Positions 1 to 10,559 of a DNA stretch of 64,000 bases are shown piece by piece. The position numbers and the translations under genes were made by a program. The first letter of the stretch is position 1; each line of letters opens with the position of its first letter. The stretch is from Cryptomeria japonica (taxonomy: Eukaryota > Streptophyta > Pinopsida > Cupressales > Cupressaceae), in NCBI RefSeq assembly GCF_030272615.1, contig NC_081408.1:769569336-769633335 (forward strand), written 5' to 3'. The notes beneath the pieces are model-generated. The model was not told the DNA's origin and did no database searches. It worked only from the letters and a program-made list of their open reading frames with translations.

Positions 1-1355
1 CAAAGCTCCGCCCATGACCTCTGCCCCTGAAGTGTATCGACCGTGTGATAGGCAGATGCTCATATGCCCACACCTGCAATAGTGTCACTCCACAGCCCAA
101 TCCCACTGATCCATGGTAGACGAACTGGTGCAACTCATAATACAGGTGTGCCAAGACACATGGACCCCATGCATATCTGGTGTACTGAGTCACCAATATC
201 TCCAGTGCTCCTCCCCAGCGCACTGCCAACCCCCGTGTTGCCCTGTCCGGACACAGGAACCCACTGATGGCTCCTCCGATCACAGCTGGCAAAGCTAACC
301 CTGTCGCAGTCATGGTATCCCATGCCACATGCCCTGCTCTCATCTCTAGCTCGGGATCCTGGAACACCCATCTCAAAGCCTCTCTATCTCCATCTTGGTC
401 ATAGGGGATTAGATCTTCATCGATCGGTATGTGCAGAATCCTATAAACATCCTCAAGCGTCACTGTCATCTCCCCCATCGGCAAATGAAATGTGCATGTC
501 TCGGAGTGCCATCTCTTCGCCAGCGCAGTCAGCAAACCCATGTTTGCCCGAAACTTAGGCACATACAGCACGTGTCTCAATCCCATCTCCTCAATAGCAG
601 CTCTGTCCTCAAACGACAACTCCGGTTGCAATCTCTGTGTAGACGGGAATCTCTCCCGTGACTCTAACATGGGCAAATACTCCTGCAGTCAAACAATCAA
701 ATCATGTCAGTCATCGTGGCATTCACTGTTCATCACAAAATGCTATTTGCTATCTAAATGCATATGGTTATCTATTCTAGTGACACTCACTGTTCATCAC
801 AAAGTGTTGCTATCTATCCTAGTAGTGCTCCCTGTTCATCACAAAGTACTACGTGTGTGACATTCCCTGTTCATCACAAAGTGTTACTCACATTTTGCAC
901 TCCCTGTTCATCACAAAGTGCAGCTCATACTTTGGGTACTCCCTGTTCATCACAAAGTACTCTATCTTGGTACTCACTGTTCATCACAAAGTGCCTTGAT
1001 CTATCCTAGTCTTCCTAGAGGACCTGCTTGAGTGTATCCTCTCAGCAGCTTATCCAATCGACAGCGTATGTTCATCACAGAACTGCCGATTTGACCTAGA
1101 AGACCAAAAACTTGCATTTTCTGACATATACGTGTTTTAAATTCACAAACGCGCCCATAGACTGCACAAGCGTGCCTACATAACACAAACACGCTTTCTT
1201 GACATAAACATGCATTTATTACATTACCTAGTATGCATTAATGACAACAATAAATGCATCAAAGTATGAGGAGGTTTGGTGGTACTTACCGGCTCTCCTG
1301 CCTCTGCTGGTCTCTGAAATCGACGAACGCGGTCGAATCTGTGTACGAAAGCCAT
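1..1355 (-). CDS. Antisense plant mobile domain (PMD) gene, copy 1, two exons, partial
   Basis: On the minus strand an ATG at 1355-1353 opens a 22-codon exon (1290-1355) that ends in a GTAAGT donor. A CTGCAG acceptor at 683-688 leads into exon 2 (1-682), which stays open in phase 0 for 227 codons to the window edge. Exon 2 reads as a plant mobile domain: it holds LTALAKRWHSETCTFHLP, then MGEMTVTLEDVYRIL, a segment ending GFLCPDRAT, and further on LLQVWAYEHLP. These blocks are typical of the PMD family (MAIN/MAIL1-like proteins and retroelement-borne relatives). The gene lies between the internal region and the 3' LTR of a gypsy element, on the strand opposite to that element. No stop or frameshift is visible in either exon, unlike the copy at 51641-52806. 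Its C-terminus lies outside the window. The family assignment is confident; cellular function cannot be read from the sequence. Confidence 0.85.
724..993 (-). repeat. Intronic minisatellite of PMD copy 1
   Basis: Seven copies of a ~19 bp core (plus-strand CTGTTCATCACAAAGTG with small changes), spaced about 30-65 bp apart, fill the 607 bp intron (683-1289) of the antisense PMD gene. A further diverged partial copy (GTTCATCACAGAACTGCC) is near 1069. The same seven-copy arrangement is found in the intron of the second PMD copy (52239-52503). The spacers are not unique sequences, and nothing resembling cas genes is present. Confidence 0.85.
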
Positions 1356-1445
1356 CGCTGCTGACTGTTGCTGCTCTTTTCTCGCTTTGCACTGTGATCT
1401 CGTGAAGGTGTAGGTGACAATGAGGATGTCTTTTGCCCGTGGTCT

Positions 1446-1453
1446 ATCTTATA
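1446..1453 (-). promoter_or_regulatory. Candidate TATA box of the antisense PMD gene
   Basis: On the minus strand TATAAGAT lies about 90 bp upstream of the PMD start codon, followed by a plausible short leader. The same motif at nearly the same spacing is kept in the second copy (52898-52905), so the antisense gene appears to carry its own promoter inside the retroelement. The element is identified from sequence only. Confidence 0.5.
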
Positions 1454-1686
1454 GCCTACCCTAGCCCTTGGCCTTCATTTCCCAAGTCAGTATTCTTCAT
1501 CCTGTGACTTTGTCACTTTATTCGGTCAGTCCATTCTAGCCTTTCTTTCTTATCGAGAGATTGTCTGCAATCTTTTCAGACATTTTCATCCAATCTCTCG
1601 AGGGGGCATATCGTTCCCATTCTGGGGCAACTTTGTATCAGTTCATCTTATTTTCTTTGAAACAACGCGACAAGCCGCATTGTCTC

Positions 1687-1700
1687 AAAGAGGGGCAAAA
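1687..1700 (+). other. Polypurine tract of the left gypsy element
   Basis: AAAGAGGGGCAAAA abuts the TG that starts the LTR at 1701. The same tract precedes the 3' LTR of the full-length relative at 53152. This is the expected plus-strand priming site, and it shows that the LTR at 1701 is a 3' LTR of a plus-oriented element whose body lies to the left. Confidence 0.8.
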
Positions 1701-2483
1701 TGTAGACACCTAAAATTGTCATGTCTAATTAAATAAATATTTTATTTATTTAATTAGCTAAGCCTAATTCTTCTATTAATTAAATAAATCCTTATTTATT
1801 TAATTAATTCATTTATCCTCTTCTAGCCTTATTTCTTATTTAAATAAATACATTTATTTATTTAAATTATCCTTTCCTAAATTAAATAAATATTTTATTT
1901 ATTTAATTATCATACTTCTTCTATTAATTAAATAAATCTTTATTTATTTAATTAATTCATTATCTTTTTCTACACATGACACATGTCATTCATCTCTTAA
2001 TTCCTACACTACCTATCTCTTTCATTATTTTACTATTTCTTCTACCTACCCTCTAATCCTAGCCGACCTCTCTTTTTACACCTCTCAATCTTAACCCTCT
2101 ATTTCATATTGTGTCTTCTATTTAAGAAGATGCTTTCTTCATTGTCAAGCCCTAATCACTCATGCTAATGACTAATCTTGAAGACTTAGCTACACTACGA
2201 TCCTACTTGCAACCACATTCCGTTCTTTGTTGAGCTCTTGTGCATATAAAATCTGAGAGCAAATATATATCAAGCAAGATCAATGGAGATAGGAAGAGTG
2301 AAGATCAAAACCCTATTGGACATGTGATGGTATAATCTTTGTGATTTTGAGTTATTTGCATTGTCTTAGGTAATCTTCATATGTTATGGTGGATCTTTGT
2401 TGATTGTTAGGCTAGGGTTTTGTGGTTGGATTCATTTAGCCTTTCAATATTGTTATTATTGTTGTCCATTTTCACCATATACA
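1701..2483 (+). repeat. 3' LTR of a gypsy element (E4 family)
   Basis: This 783 bp LTR starts TGTAGACACC and ends ACCATATACA. It is homologous over its whole length to the two 769 bp LTRs of the element at 42470-53920 but differs by several substitutions and small indels, so it belongs to a separate, probably older insertion. It contains five AT-rich palindromes (1726-1955). The TATA-like region near 2118 (CTATTTAAGAAG) is weaker than the CTATATAAGG of the other copies. The 5' part of the element is outside the window, so the target duplication cannot be checked. Confidence 0.85.
1726..1955. repeat. Five spaced AT palindromes in the LTR
   Basis: Five near-perfect inverted repeats of about 30 bp follow one another at roughly 45-55 bp intervals. 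Each consists of (T)TAATTAAATAAAT or ATTTAAATAAAT, a 2-6 base centre, and the reverse complement. The same five occur in the LTRs at 42470 and 53152. They could extrude as hairpins or act as repeated protein-binding sites; which is not known. Confidence 0.75.
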
Positions 2484-3530
2484 CTATTAAATAAATTGGA
2501 ATGAAAAAAGAAAACCATATATATATATTTATATTTCACAAATTTTAAACTTAATGCAAAAAAAAAATATTTTAGTTAATGCGCAACGTTATCGAAAAAT
2601 ATATATACCAGTCAGCGCATGGGGGAGGGGGGGGGGTTTATTAAACCGCCGGGGAGTGGTACCCTCCACTACCCCCTGCGATCACTGCTACGACAGTGGC
2701 CGCAGAGGGAGTGGAGGGGACCACGGTTGTCCCCTCATCACTGTGGACCCGTACCTGCAGGTCCGCAGTGGTGATGGGACCCATGGGTCCCACTCCCACT
2801 TGGCCTTTAAAAGCCACTTAAAAAAAATTCAAAACTCGTGGCAACTTGGATTTTTGTTAACTTTTTTTAAATCAAAATTTTAGTTTAATAAAATTTAACT
2901 TAGGTAAATTCGAAATTAATCATCCTTAGAAAAATTTATAATTAATTTATTTTTAGCAATTCTGTAATTGTAAATTAAATTGTATTATATTTTATAATTG
3001 GAATTTTATAAAAAACTACTTAAGATTCATTGAGTCACTTAGTTGGCATTTTGGACTCATTAAAAGCAATTAATTCATATTAATATGATTTGAACCAAAT
3101 GTCTAAGCTAATTGCTATTTTTGGGACTAGTGACTTTATAAGTGATTATTCACATGGTAGAAATCAACACATTGCTTAACCTTGCATGTAACTTACACTA
3201 TCCTTGCTTCATGCGAATTACTTATACATTACTTGCATTTATTGATGAAAAAGTTACATTTTCTTCATCTTCATGCAAGTTACACGTTTAATTATTAATA
3301 TACAAGTTTCATAATCGTCATTATTATGCAAGTTATATTTCAAGTTTTGAATATTAAATAATTTAGTTATGGTTTTTATTCCACGTGGTTCATCAAGTAG
3401 TTGTTTCAATTAAATAAGCTTTGCAATGTCTAATTATACACGTTCAATTCATAATTGTTTTCAAGCATGATGTTTTTCATAGCTTCTTAGTTAGAAAACT
3501 AAATAAAGAAAGTCAGAAAACCAAAACCTA
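2484..3530. other. Intergenic repeat debris, no gene
   Basis: This is AT-rich DNA with a GC-rich block at 2620-2800 (a G10 run at about 2629-2638, then GTGG/CCAC-rich sequence) and a TATA-like CCTTTAAAAGCC near 2803. The single ORF here, of about 109 codons, resembles no family I know and is probably spurious. The block may be the promoter part of an LTR that continues to 4682, but I could not locate both ends. Confidence 0.4.
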
Positions 3531-4682
3531 GCAGTGTTCATTACATACAGTGCCTCTAGGTCATGCTTACGGGTAATGCCATTGTGTTGAACTACTGCAC
3601 TTAATGCCTAATAAAGCTGCATCAACGACGTCTGTGGCATCGGTCCTATAAATCGTCGGGGAGTAATAAGGGACACTTGGAAGTTAAAATCCAAGGGGCG
3701 GGTAATCCCCCTTGGATCGATAATCTAATAAGATAATCCTTAAATGATTTTACATCCGCTGAGTTAAACCATAGTAAACCCCCTTAAGGTTGATTGAGTG
3801 AAGTGCTTTTATGAAATTAATTTATTTTTGAAGAGTTGTTGAAGATTGACAATTTAGTCAAGGGTGATGCTTATGATAGGTATTAGGATCTAGTTGTTTT
3901 AGGCCACAAGCAATAGGCCATCTTGAGCCTTTGCTTAAGTGCTACCACCGTGGGTAGCAACCACAGAGAAACTGTCTGGGACATTGACCCTAGAAAGGGT
4001 TGCGTACCCACTAATTAGTTTACATCAAACCATAGAGTAGAAAATAGAACTACATACTTTATGCCTTGATCCCGTGCCGAAACGGGTATGTAAGCAGTCT
4101 TGAGACGGAGTTGTCCCTAGTACTTAGGCGTTCGTGGATGGGGTCTAGGTTTGGTAAGAAGAAGGATTGAGTAGAATCCTAATTTGAAAGATAAGTATAA
4201 TAAAAAAGAAAAATTAATTCAATGCATACTCGGAAGGAATCCCGTATGGATTCGCTTGACTTCCCAAGGCTTTAAGCCAAATTCCGAGGCGGAATTCAAG
4301 CTTGTATTATGTTATTTTAATTTCTCCTAAGGACGGCGACCTCGGTGCACTCCTATTAGAAGAGTGTAGTACTTAGTGAGTGGCTTAGGACCCGAATGGT
4401 CCCGATGAGTCTAAGTCTCTGGCCAAAGCACCTCCTATCCCAATTGGATAGATGCCTACCCCGTATGGGTAGATGCCTATCACGTATTGGATAGATGAAA
4501 TCCCCTGCTCCGTATGGACAAATGCCTAACTTGTAGGGTTAGATGCTCATCCCGGATGGATGAATGCCTAATCCTAATGGGTGGATGCCCAGAGTATGCG
4601 ATTGAATCAAACACAAATGATTAAATTAAACAAAAAAAAATAATGGTTAAATTTTGTTGGGTTAAACAAGGTGGGTTATTAC
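3531..4682. repeat. Probable LTR-derived repeat
   Basis: Moderately GC-rich sequence without ORFs, with CCTTGATCCCGTGCCGAAACGG-like and GGACGGCGACCTCGG blocks. It ends in GGGTTATTACA just before a PPR fragment. Composition and the CA end suggest a retrotransposon LTR or leader. No second LTR, PBS or target duplication was found, so this is inference from appearance only. Confidence 0.35.
4440..4602 (+). repeat. Degenerate ~22 bp tandem repeat
   Basis: About seven imperfect units of 21-28 bp built on GGATAGATGCCTAnCCCGTAT (typically TGGGTAGATGCC followed by a CCCGTA-like tail). The units differ by point changes and one carries an insertion. The tandem lies inside the LTR-like segment and has no coding potential. 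Confidence 0.6.
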
Positions 4683-4689
4683 ATCCACA

Positions 4690-4885
4690 AACTCTTATTT
4701 CTCTCTGACATTTTCTAAAGCAACTCCATTTCCTTATCAACATTCCTATTTTCTGTATAGGTGCTCTAGGAAACAATGTCTTGTTGAGGCATCTTCTCAA
4801 AGAGCTTTCCTACCTCTTCTAAGAATCCATTATGTACATATCCTTTCATAAGAGCATTCCACGCGATTAATTTTTTTTTTGACAT
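4690..4885 (-). pseudogene. Pentatricopeptide repeat (PPR) gene fragment
   Basis: Read on the minus strand, this stretch gives AWNALMKGYVHNGFLEEVGK, then LFEKMPQQDIVS, and after a stop a segment ending KMSERN. This is the PLS-type PPR repeat pattern (WNALI-GY---G---EA--LF--MP--) of organelle RNA-binding proteins. It holds one full repeat and part of the next, with at least two in-frame stops and no start or targeting sequence. It is a dead fragment. It is independent of the PPR pieces at 11.1 and 19.2 kb, which cover a different part of such a protein. Confidence 0.65.
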
Positions 4886-6779
4886 TTTGTCAAACACCTT
4901 GTACAATAAAAATTCTAAATTTTCTAAGAACAAAGTAGACATTCAAATCAAGTTTCTAACAGTAGGATTAATGGGTGCATGCTACATCCTTCATCTCTCA
5001 ATTATCTATTTATTGCATGCTACATCCTTCATCTGTGTAAGGTAGCAATCTGTACATTCTAGTCTCTGTGAGCCTCAACTATTTGTTGGGCATATAATCT
5101 TATCTATTCCATCATTATGCTCATCAATAGGATTATATTTGTAGTTGAATTTCTATTGGTATTTCCTTTAAAATGCAAGGAGGTATCAGTAGCAACACAT
5201 CTCTTCTCTATCGAGTCTTTGAAGAGTAATCTACCACAAAATAACTATTTTTTACATTGTAATCAATTATTTCCTTACACTAGTCAAATGTTTTAAACAT
5301 AGAACAAATCTCCTATTTTGACAAAAGGTTTTAAACATAGAACAAATGACATGAAGTGAAAATAAAAAATAAAAATAAACTAGAACTAAAACAAAATTTA
5401 AAATATATATATGAATTTTAAAGAATTTGTTCTACAAGCAAAACTGACTGGTGCCTTCTCCACAGACAACAGAGTCAAATTATCAGATCAATGTGTTCCA
5501 CTCTAGTTATTAGGCACTTTATTGTTTGTCTTGCATAAATGTGTAAGTAGCTCAATAATTAAACTCTAGTTGAGAGAACCAATTGAATAAATCACACATA
5601 AGACATGAAAAATCTCGACAAGTCAATTGTATATTTAATTATTATTAAGATCAGTATCTATTAGTAACCAAATATTGCATGAACTTGCATGTTACAGTAA
5701 AGAAGGTTTTTGAATTGAATTGAGCTGCTTAGCCTACCATTTGTATAAGACATTTATATATCAAATTTTTTCATATAAATTATAAAATCATTAAATCTTT
5801 ATCAAATCACATGCTGCAAATCACTACACAGTTACAACACTTTCCATGATGAACTGTAGAAATATTGTAGAAATATTGTATGATGAACTGTAAAAACCTT
5901 CAAATCTCCTGTAGACAAACTCCACAGAAAGTTCTCAACACAAAATTTCTCAAATTCTGTTATTTATAATTGCACCCACATTGTAATTCAGGAAGGATTC
6001 TACATCTATCGAGCTTATACAGAAGTTCTACCCAAAAATAGTCGTTTCCTAAAATAGATATTCACTACACAAATAGCTTTACTTCACTTATTTTTATCTT
6101 TTTTTAACTGACTGTTCTTAAAGCCATGTTTACTATTTCAAGAATTATGTACTTCAACTATTTACATTTAATAGATTTTTTCAGATCAAATAACCGTTAC
6201 TATTATCAATATGCATTAATATAAGTTTTAAAATTGAAGTTTGAAATTATTTAGGTAATTGTTCGATTAATAAAACAATCTCATGCTAATGAGAGCAGTT
6301 TCTGGATTTGATGCTTAAAAATTTGCACACAATTAAATGGAAAAAGCACTTAAACATATATATTTGTACAACACCCATGCCTGCAGATTGAAAGAGTACG
6401 AAGAAACAAATGTAAGCCATACGTAGGCCATTTCCATTTGCAAGTCTAATGATTTTAGATATTTCTTTAATTACCGTGCTTTCAGTATGTGGTTACAAGA
6501 CCTAAAAAATGGTTAGTATTTTCTTTTCTATAAAGATTTTTTAGAAAAAATTTTTCTAAAGATTTGTTGATCTGAATTGAGGCAGGAGTTCAAACGATAT
6601 CAAAAGAAATAATATCTGATGTCTGGTGTAGGAAACCTGCCATATTATTCTCAGAAACTCGAAAATAGAGTTGTATGCAATCCAAAAACTAACTTCTCAT
6701 TTCCAAAATCCAGAATATAAACAAATACAAGAACACCAAGAATCACCACAGCCACCAGAATTTATCTCCTTCCTTGACA
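4886..6779. other. AT-rich intergenic DNA, nothing recognised
   Basis: About 1.9 kb without an ORF above background. A short local duplication (GAAATATTGTA repeated twice) is at about 5860-5880. I recognise no RNA gene, terminal repeats or coding similarity. Confidence 0.5.
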
Positions 6780-6843
6780 AGCAATGGACCCCATTGCACT
6801 AATCTGCTGCAACAGATGAGCAAATTGTGCTTCAATATGTTCT

Positions 6844-7544
6844 TTACTTAACCACTTGCCCTGACGAGAAAACCGTAACCCGAACAACTCGATAAAGAGG
6901 GATCTTTTGATTCCTGAGAGTCTTCACAATAACCTCAGTGACATGGTCACACTGAAGTGGAGTCTTGGCAGCTGGATTAAAGTCTGTAGCATTGAGGTAT
7001 TCAGAAGCTTGGGAAATATCCAACAAAGGGGGAAAATAAGGACGTAGCAGTTCGACATTGAAAACCGGATGCAATCCCAAAAATGGTGGTTAATCTAGCT
7101 CAAAAGCATTTTCACCAACTTTCTTGATAACGGTATATGGCCCATAACAGAGGGGTCGAAGCTTACCAACCTGAAACTGATGAGGAGTTCGGAGTTGATC
7201 ATGTCTACCCTTATACTTATTATTGCTCTGCTCCAAAATCTCATGAACTTGTTGCTGCAAGTGTCAGATTTTATCAATGAATTTCTCTGCCCTGTCTTCC
7301 TCCTTGCCAGCATTAAATGCACAATCAAATTGTAAGGTAGGGAGATTTATATCCATAGGTGCCAAAGACAGACCTCAAAAGGACCATGCCTTGTAGAACT
7401 ATGAAGGGCATGGTCATAGCTATGTTGCAATAAGGAAAACTCTCATACCATGTACGGGGATGCTTGGAATGATACATGAACGCAAGATATGAATGATCAT
7501 TCGATTTACCACCTCTGTCTATCCATCTGTTTGAGGATGAAATG
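6844..7544 (-). pseudogene. E0 integrase, C-terminal part
   Basis: Just left of the MITE the minus strand gives the FHPQTDGQTE-type block that normally follows the second catalytic Asp, with stops. Further on it gives NKYKGRHDQLRTPHQFQVG, then GPYTVIKKVGENAFELD, and finally LHPVFNVELLRPYFPP. These are the conserved steps of the gypsy integrase C-terminal domain (H-----FQVGD, GP(Y/F)-I, HPVFHVS-LK-Y). There are stops and at least two frame changes, so the segment is not functional. I see no clear chromodomain aromatic cage after it. Confidence 0.75.
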
Positions 7545-7960
7545 CCTAGTTACCAGAAACGCCACAGGAGACCAGATATTTTTATTTTTTCTTCAATTTA
7601 GAGGTGGAGTTTACATTAGTTTATAAATACCAATAAAGCTCAAGCTAGAGTTTACATTAATTTGCAAATTTTGTAACCCAGAATTAAGTATCAAACAAAT
7701 TTATTTTTGTCCTCCTAATTTTATTATACTTATTGTGTGAAATGTTTTATACAAATTATTTTAAAATGAAAGAATGAAATCAAAGAATGTTAAATTTTTT
7801 ATAGAGATATATGTTTTATATTTTTTATTTTAAAATTAATTTTATTATATATATATATATATATATAAAATCCGTTTCTTATACGCAACCTTTTAAACTT
7901 CCGTTTTTTGTCACGTTATCGTTGCGGTTGCGTTTCTCATTTCTTGTTTCTGGTAACATA
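7545..7960. mobile_element. MITE inserted in E0 integrase
   Basis: A ~416 bp AT-rich segment has inverted ends: plus-strand left CCTAGTTACCAGAAACG, right end the complement of TATGTTACCAGAAAC. It is flanked by GATGAAATG (7536-7544) and GATAAAATG (7961-7969), a 9 bp duplication with one mismatch. If hAT-like, the core duplication would be 8 bp. The integrase reading matches on both sides of it, which confirms insertion. It contains a (TA)n run near 7850 and no ORF of its own. Superfamily (hAT or Mutator) is not decided. Confidence 0.65.
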
Positions 7961-8733
7961 GATAAAATGTTGTAGACTTTGTTAGTTTTGCATCCATTCT
8001 AGCCCATAGTGAAGACCAAAAATGATTGATGAATCTACTATCCCTATAGGAAATAATGGTTTTAGGCAAGCCAAAATGAACCCAGGCATGTTCAAAAAAC
8101 AACCTGGCAATCTCTTCTGTAGAAATCATCTTTTGACAGGCCACCATGATAGCCATTTTAGAAAATCTATCCACCACCACATACACACAATCATGGCCCC
8201 ATCTGGTAGTGGGAAGTCCAAATATGAAATCCATTGAAACTGTCTGCCATGGTTTATCCGGAATTGACAACACGTACATACAGACCCAACTTGCGATTTG
8301 TAGACTTCGCAATTGCACAGGTTGCACAAGCTTGTACATATGCAATGATATCTTGTTTCATTTTTGGCTGATAGAAATACTTTTGAAGAATAGCAGTACA
8401 AATACCAAAATGGCCTGCAACACGACTGTAGTGTGCTTCCCATATCATCTTATTGCGTTCGTCAGTGGGGACATATATATGATCAATATGACATAGCAAC
8501 TCATCCTGCAAGTGAAAATCAGCGACAAACTTTCCTTCTACCAAATTACCATAAGTTTCAGCAAAATCAGGGTCATTACCATATAGTTGATCCCATGTTG
8601 TGGATTGATGGCCACATGAATCCAACACCATTGTCAAACCTACAATTGGAGCCCAACTCAAGCAATCTACGACATTGTTACTGCTTCCTTTCTTATGATT
8701 AATGCTGAGGTGGAATTTTTGTAGATATGTCAA
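7961..8733 (-). pseudogene. E0 integrase zinc finger and catalytic core
   Basis: The minus strand shows the zinc-finger block (HYSRVAGHFG ... CATCAIAKS, the H-H-C-C pattern). It is followed by the core: WQTVSMDFIFGLPTT (first catalytic Asp), CVYVVVDRFSKMA, and FGLPKTIISYRDSRF (second catalytic Asp). Two frames are needed, so at least one frameshift lies near 8300. The catalytic Glu region is displaced by the MITE at 7545-7960. The protein would join element DNA into the chromosome; this copy is dead. Confidence 0.85.
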
Positions 8734-8759
8734 CCACCTTTGATGCCTATCATTCTACA

Positions 8760-9760
8760 ACTTCCCTTGTGTCTACAAAATTTGAAGAGGCTTATGGTCT
8801 GTATGTATAACAGTTTCCTTCCCTAAAATATAATGCTTCCACTGTTTGCAAGCCTAAACAATGGCATATAGCTCCTTGTCATAAGTGGGGTACCTTTGTA
8901 CTACTAGGTATTAGAAAACGTTTCACTATGATAAGCAACTGGATGTCCATGTTGCATAAGTACAATGCCAAGGGCATAATTAGATGCATCCATCTATATT
9001 TCAAAAGATTGTTGAAGGTCTGGAAGGACCAACACTGGTGCAGAACATACCCTTTTCAGTAATTGATTAAGAGACCACGACAAATGTGAAAAACCAAGCA
9101 CAAATCTGTGATAAAGTTGGCTAAGACCAAGAAAATATGAAGCTCTGTAAAAATTTTGGGAGGTGGCCAATCTCTGATTATTTGTATCTTTGCAGGGTCA
9201 ACATGAACATCCTCGCTGTCAATGATGTACCCCAAATACTGGATACTCTGCATACCAAAAGAACACTTGTCTATGTTGGCATAAAGTTTGTGTTGTTGCA
9301 GAGTTGAAAGCACTTGTTCAACATGCTACAAATTCTCAAACCAAGTATTGCTAAAGATGAGTATGTCATCCAAATAAACAACCACAAAAGAATCAATGAA
9401 TCACTTGAGCACATCAATCATCAACCTCATAAATGTGGCAGGAGCATTGGTTAAACCAAAAGGCATAACAAACCATTCAAACATACCTTCCTTGGACTTG
9501 AATGCAGTCTTCCATACACTTGCTGGATCAATTGGCAAGTCAATCTTCGTAAAGAATTTAGCCCCTCTAAGTTGGTCCAAGAGGTCATCTATTTGAGGAA
9601 TTGGACATCTATTCTTCATAGTGATTTTACTCAATGCTCTATAATTAATATAAATTCTCCATGTCCCATCTTTCTTCTTAGCAAGAATAATTGGATTGTC
9701 ACATGGTGAAGCAGTTGGCCAGATGTGTCCCTTTTGTATCAATTCCTAAATATGTCTCTT
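8760..9760 (-). pseudogene. E0 reverse transcriptase and RNase H
   Basis: RT begins near 9742 with IQKGHIWPTASPCDNPIILA and KKDGTWRIYINYRAL, continues through the IDDLLDQL block and FGLTNAPATFMRLM, and shows the catalytic VVYLDDILIFS at about 9365-9390. It ends in KCSFGMQSIQYLGYIIDSE (9056-9313). RNase H follows with DASNYALGIVLMQHGHPVAY near 8960-9000. In-frame stops interrupt it around the YLDD motif and in RNase H, although RT keeps one frame over ~680 bp. It belongs to the gypsy polyprotein. Confidence 0.85.
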
Positions 9761-10258
9761 GATTTCATCATTTTCTAGCACTGACCTCCTATATATTGGC
9801 TCATGTGGTAGTGGTGTCCCTGGTATTAGATCAATGGAATATTTGACTTGGCAATGCATTGGAACCCCTATTGGTGATTTAAACACATTATGATATTATT
9901 TCAAAAGTTTATCCATTTCACTTTGTTGTTTTTATGTTATGGTCATCTCAACACATGAATGAAGGACAACCGAATTTGTTTTCTCAAGGCGGATCATGAG
10001 CAAAACAAAAGCTCCATTTTGAGCAATCAAATGTCTACATTGCTTAGCTTTAACCAAAGAACCAGTTGGTTTTGGACATACCTCTAGTATATGATATTTT
10101 CTTTCACCAAGCTTGATTGTGACATTGCACACCTCATGCCTTTGGTACATGTATGGCTACCCCAACAATACGTCACATACATCCAATGGTGCTACATCAC
10201 AAATTACCTCATCCTTGAATGACTTGATTGAATATGACAAACGACACTGCTGATTTAC

Positions 10259-10453
10259 CTAAATATCTTGCCCCTCATTCACCCATCCCATGGAGTATGG
10301 TTGTGGGTGTTTTGTTGTCTTCAAATTTAGTCTTTTAACTACCTTCTTAGAGATCAAATTCTTTTCGCTACCACTACCAAAAATAAGGTGTAAAGGCTTC
10401 CCATCTATCCACATCTGTGAATGAAACAACCACTCTTCATCTTCATGAGGCAA
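10259..10453 (-). pseudogene. E0 aspartic protease with lost catalytic Asp
   Basis: A 64-codon open stretch contains WIDGKPLHLIFGSGSEKNLI, which matches the retropepsin flap/active-site pattern (L-I-D-S-G-S). The expected catalytic Asp is Gly here, so the residue needed for cleavage is missing. A stop separates it from the RT-proximal segment (9932-10150), which contains NVTIKLGERKYHILEV, a typical protease-RT linker. Protease would cut the element polyprotein. The identification is from motif position in the gag-pro-pol order. Confidence 0.65.
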
Positions 10454-10559
10454 TACCTTAGCTGTGGCAACAATGACACATGGATCTACTTCTATGACCT
10501 GGTCATTCTACTTCTGTTCAGAGATATCCATAGGCAATGATTTAGGCTCAGTTTCTTCT

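Noticed and set aside
720-1000. CRISPR-like array of regularly spaced short repeats
   Set aside because: The spacers are similar to each other and not constant in length, the context is a plant retroelement intron, and the same array is in the sister copy.
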